Assembly: GCA_028141225.1 (NCBI GenBank)
Contig: JAOIPS010000011.1
Coordinates: forward strand, 1-40,586
DNA: 40,586 nt
From: Prochlorococcus sp. AH-736-L23
GTDB lineage: Bacteria > Cyanobacteriota > Cyanobacteriia > PCC-6307 > Cyanobiaceae
Direction: 5' to 3'
The position numbers and the translations under genes were made by a program. Below are positions 40,136-40,586 of the stretch, piece after piece (positions within the stretch are counted from its first letter, which is position 1; each line of letters starts with the position of its first letter). The notes below the pieces were generated by a model. It was not told where the DNA came from, did no database searches, and saw only the letters and a list, made by a program, of their open reading frames with translations.

Positions 40136-40453
40136 TTAGTTGATTATTTTTTTAATTTTTTCTAGATTCCATTTATCAAATATTAATTTCATTTCTCTTT
40201 CGTAATATCTTACTTTCTTTGCAAAAGGTAGTTTTTGAATAATTATCCCAAAGGGAAATTTAAAAAAAGAAGAGACATAAACAATATAAAATTCGATAAA
40301 TGAAGGTTTTGGTGGAAGAGGTAAATTTTTTATATATGCCCAATCAACGCAAGGTTCTAATTGCTTATCACTAGCGATAATGTTTATTTTACATCTCCAC
40401 CAAGAGAATAGATAAATGCAAATAAAAATCGGTAACGGAAGAAATCGCAACAT
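40136..40453 (-). CDS. Membrane-associated hypothetical protein (105 residues)
   Basis: Starts MLRFLPLPIFICIYLFSWWR with a signal or anchor helix, a middle VDWAYIKNLPLPPKPSFIEFY and a second hydrophobic stretch (about 57-75), then a charged C-terminus (KVRYYEREMKLIFDKW). Family not recognised. It is convergent with the 37-residue ORF, their stops one base apart. Confidence 0.5.
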   Translation of the reverse strand: MLRFLPLPIFICIYLFSWWRCKINIIASDKQLEPCVDWAYIKNLPLPPKPSFIEFYIVYVSSFFKFPFGIIIQKLPFAKKVRYYEREMKLIFDKWNLEKIKKIIN

Positions 40454-40586
40454 TAATTAAAAAGATATTTCTTAAGGAGTTATTGATTCAGAATAACCAA
40501 ATCTTAATTTACATGCGGTGCAAGTAGTAAGCGTTTCATTCATTCCCAAGTTTTCATATCAGTAGATCCTTGTGATCTTTGCATCC
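40454..40586 (-). other. Window end: truncated leader scar and the end of another ORF
   Basis: On the minus strand ATGAAACGCTTACTACTTGC (40539-40520) encodes MKRLLLAPHVN and stops, a truncated secreted-protein start. Just upstream an ORF from the window edge ends RSQGSTDMKTWE at a TGA near 40543. Confidence 0.4.

Noticed and set aside
1-40586. CRISPR array or insertion-sequence transposase
   Set aside because: No regularly spaced short repeats and no transposase-like ORF were found; the repeats seen are tRNA scars, the porin duplication and a dispersed motif.

Overview
The window is A+T-rich, gene-dense cyanobacterial DNA that reads as a high-light-adapted Prochlorococcus. The evidence is a single-helix Hli protein, PsbY, Ycf54, a CRTISO-type carotenoid isomerase, two Som-type porins whose leaders carry the motif complementary to the small RNA Yfr1, many very small membrane ORFs, and frequent TTG starts. 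The names rest on recognised motifs only; no database search was possible.

Region 1 (1-12.8 kb) is mostly core genome: recB (partial), an ICMT-like methyltransferase, recC, ycf54, pdxJ, plsC, a secreted helical protein, bolA and a CGFS glutaredoxin, a response regulator with a degenerate receiver, a CRTISO-type isomerase, trmFO, psbY, tRNA-Lys and an hli gene. recC is broken at about 3.42-3.47 kb, where a 50-bp inverted copy of an upstream piece of the same gene replaces native sequence.

Region 2 (13.1-18.4 kb) holds two porin genes that share an apparently identical 966-bp block (barrel plus terminator) but differ in their N-termini. A TPR-sulfotransferase gene lies between them. Small conserved-looking ORFs follow.

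Region 3 (18.66-32.2 kb) is a genomic island built on tRNA-Pro(UGG). The complete tRNA is followed by five recognisable copies of its 3' part, at 19.9, 24.1, 25.5, 29.4 and 32.15 kb, plus fainter traces. Several copies keep the tRNA's downstream terminator. These scars divide the island into cargo modules: (a) DsrE-like and DUF1330 proteins; (b) arsR / gap-arsJ / pstS, in which the ars promoter and the pstS promoter carry matching pairs of ATCAA-N6-TTGAT operators in inverted orientation; (c) tiny ORFs, three of them an overlapping operon flanked by a dispersed repeat; (d) an sxtI-sxtJ-DUF5989-like carbamoyltransferase operon with a decayed SGNH hydrolase gene; (e) a cluster of very small membrane proteins resembling photosystem II subunits, including a PsbY-like/PsbF-like fusion in which the haem-ligand histidine of PsbF is asparagine, together with two related structured-RNA candidates. 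The layout matches tRNA-targeted integrative elements of the tycheposon kind described from Prochlorococcus, but no recombinase gene lies in the window.

Region 4 (32.7-40.6 kb) carries a minus-strand cluster of DUF4956 membrane protein, CotH-kinase/beta-helix protein, VTC-domain protein, a polytopic membrane protein and a diverged metallophosphoesterase. This is probably a surface or phosphate-transfer system. After it come small stress-type proteins (DUF3764-like, DUF3303-like) and more copies of the dispersed repeat.
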